This document shows positions 5,694 to 6,013 of a stretch of 6,013 nt of DNA, in pieces. Under the pieces are notes generated by a model. That model worked only from the letters and a program-made list of their open reading frames with translations, was not told where the DNA came from and made no database searches. Each line of letters opens with the position of its first letter. The first letter of the stretch is position 1. The position numbers and the translations under genes are program-made. Source of the stretch: an uncultured Planctomycetaceae bacterium (lineage in GTDB: Bacteria; Planctomycetota; Planctomycetia; Pirellulales; JACPPG01); contig CAMFLN010000235.1 of NCBI GenBank assembly GCA_945957305.1, forward strand, positions 1 through 6,013, given 5' to 3'.

Positions 5694-6013
5694 CTATTGA
5701 GCGAAGACCGGCTGGACCCAGTAGTTGCTCGATTGGTAGGTCGAAGTCGGGAAGGCGCTGTTGCCGTAGACATAAACGCCGCCATTGGCCGCGACTTGCA
5801 ACGGGCCATTGATGTACGACGACGTGAAGTACGATCGGCTCACCGAGTAGTGTCCCGCGTCGGTATGGTAGCTGGCAACGTAGGTGGTGCCGGCGGTAAT
5901 CGCCACAGGCGTTGCAAAGTTCACTTGCTGCCAGCCGCTGGCCGTTTCGCTGGTAAAGGTCGCCGTGGCCAGCAACTGGCCGGTACTCGACCACAGGTTC
6001 GCGATGTGCGTTC
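5694..6013 (-). CDS. DUF4082-domain protein, C-terminal fragment (5' end outside window)
   Basis: Only the last ~105 codons are present, read from 6013 down to the TAG at 5694-5696. The frame is open to the window edge, so the true start lies beyond it. An apparent TTG start at 5975 is internal to the domain. The translation has the characteristic DUF4082 pattern: HIANLWSSTGQLLATATF, then SGWQQVNFATPVAITAGTTY, VASYHTDAGHYSVSRSYF, GGVYVYGNSAFPTSTY and a closing SNYWVQPVF. This is a beta-rich module found in large secreted or surface proteins, often beside Ig-like or carbohydrate-related domains. The protein ends two residues after the domain (AQ), so no sorting or anchoring signal follows it at the C-terminus. 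The gene converges on the glycan run. The molecular role of the domain is not established to my knowledge. The domain call is confident, but the full protein cannot be judged. Confidence 0.85.
   Translation of the reverse strand, partial: THIANLWSSTGQLLATATFTSETASGWQQVNFATPVAITAGTTYVASYHTDAGHYSVSRSYFTSSYINGPLQVAANGGVYVYGNSAFPTSTYQSSNYWVQPVFAQ

Noticed and set aside
5674..5994. Alternative - strand frame over the DUF4082 end (106 codons)
   Set aside because: The neighbouring frame has an unmistakable DUF4082 pattern. This one does not.
1..6013. CRISPR array, tRNA, transposase or defence genes
   Set aside because: I saw no spaced identical repeats, no cloverleaf, no transposase motif and no nuclease/toxin pair on either strand.

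Overview
The window is a GC-rich bacterial segment with four complete genes and one probably complete gene on the + strand, followed by the 3' end of a converging gene on the - strand. No rRNA, tRNA or taxonomic marker is present. The high GC, Shine-Dalgarno-led genes, envelope-glycan genes and a secreted-type DUF4082 protein suggest a Gram-negative-type environmental bacterium. A planctomycete (Pirellulales-like) is my best guess, but it is an inference.

Region 1 (3-1837) is a two-gene, translationally coupled unit. An aldo/keto reductase overlaps a phytanoyl-CoA-dioxygenase-like (PhyH) Fe(II)/2-oxoglutarate oxygenase by 10 bases. Both keep their catalytic residues. Together they look like a small oxidoreductive pathway on an unknown substrate.

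Region 2 (1838-1998) is a 161-base gap. It holds a striking 59-base imperfect palindrome (1870-1928), able to fold into a long RNA hairpin, and a well-placed Shine-Dalgarno for the next gene.

Region 3 (1999-5566) is a compact three-gene run that reads as a cell-surface glycan module. It has an ArnC/DPM1-like polyprenyl-phosphate glycosyltransferase (GT2 domain plus two membrane helices), a WecD/RffC-like GNAT that probably N-acylates a nucleotide amino sugar, and a polytopic GT-C-like membrane protein with an acidic first outer loop. The last two share an ATGA stop/start. The simplest model is as follows: an acylated amino sugar is loaded onto a lipid carrier at the cytoplasmic face and flipped, then a GT-C enzyme transfers it to an acceptor outside. 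The aminotransferase and flippase this needs are not in the window.

Region 4 (5567-5693) is a convergent intergenic gap with a perfect-core hairpin (5586-5611) and a heptanucleotide tandem repeat (5649-5690).

Region 5 (5694-6013, - strand) is the C-terminal end of a DUF4082-domain protein that starts beyond the right edge.

Nothing here is a clear new defence or mobile system. The most notable items are the AKR-PhyH coupling, the glycan module, and the two structured or repetitive intergenic elements.
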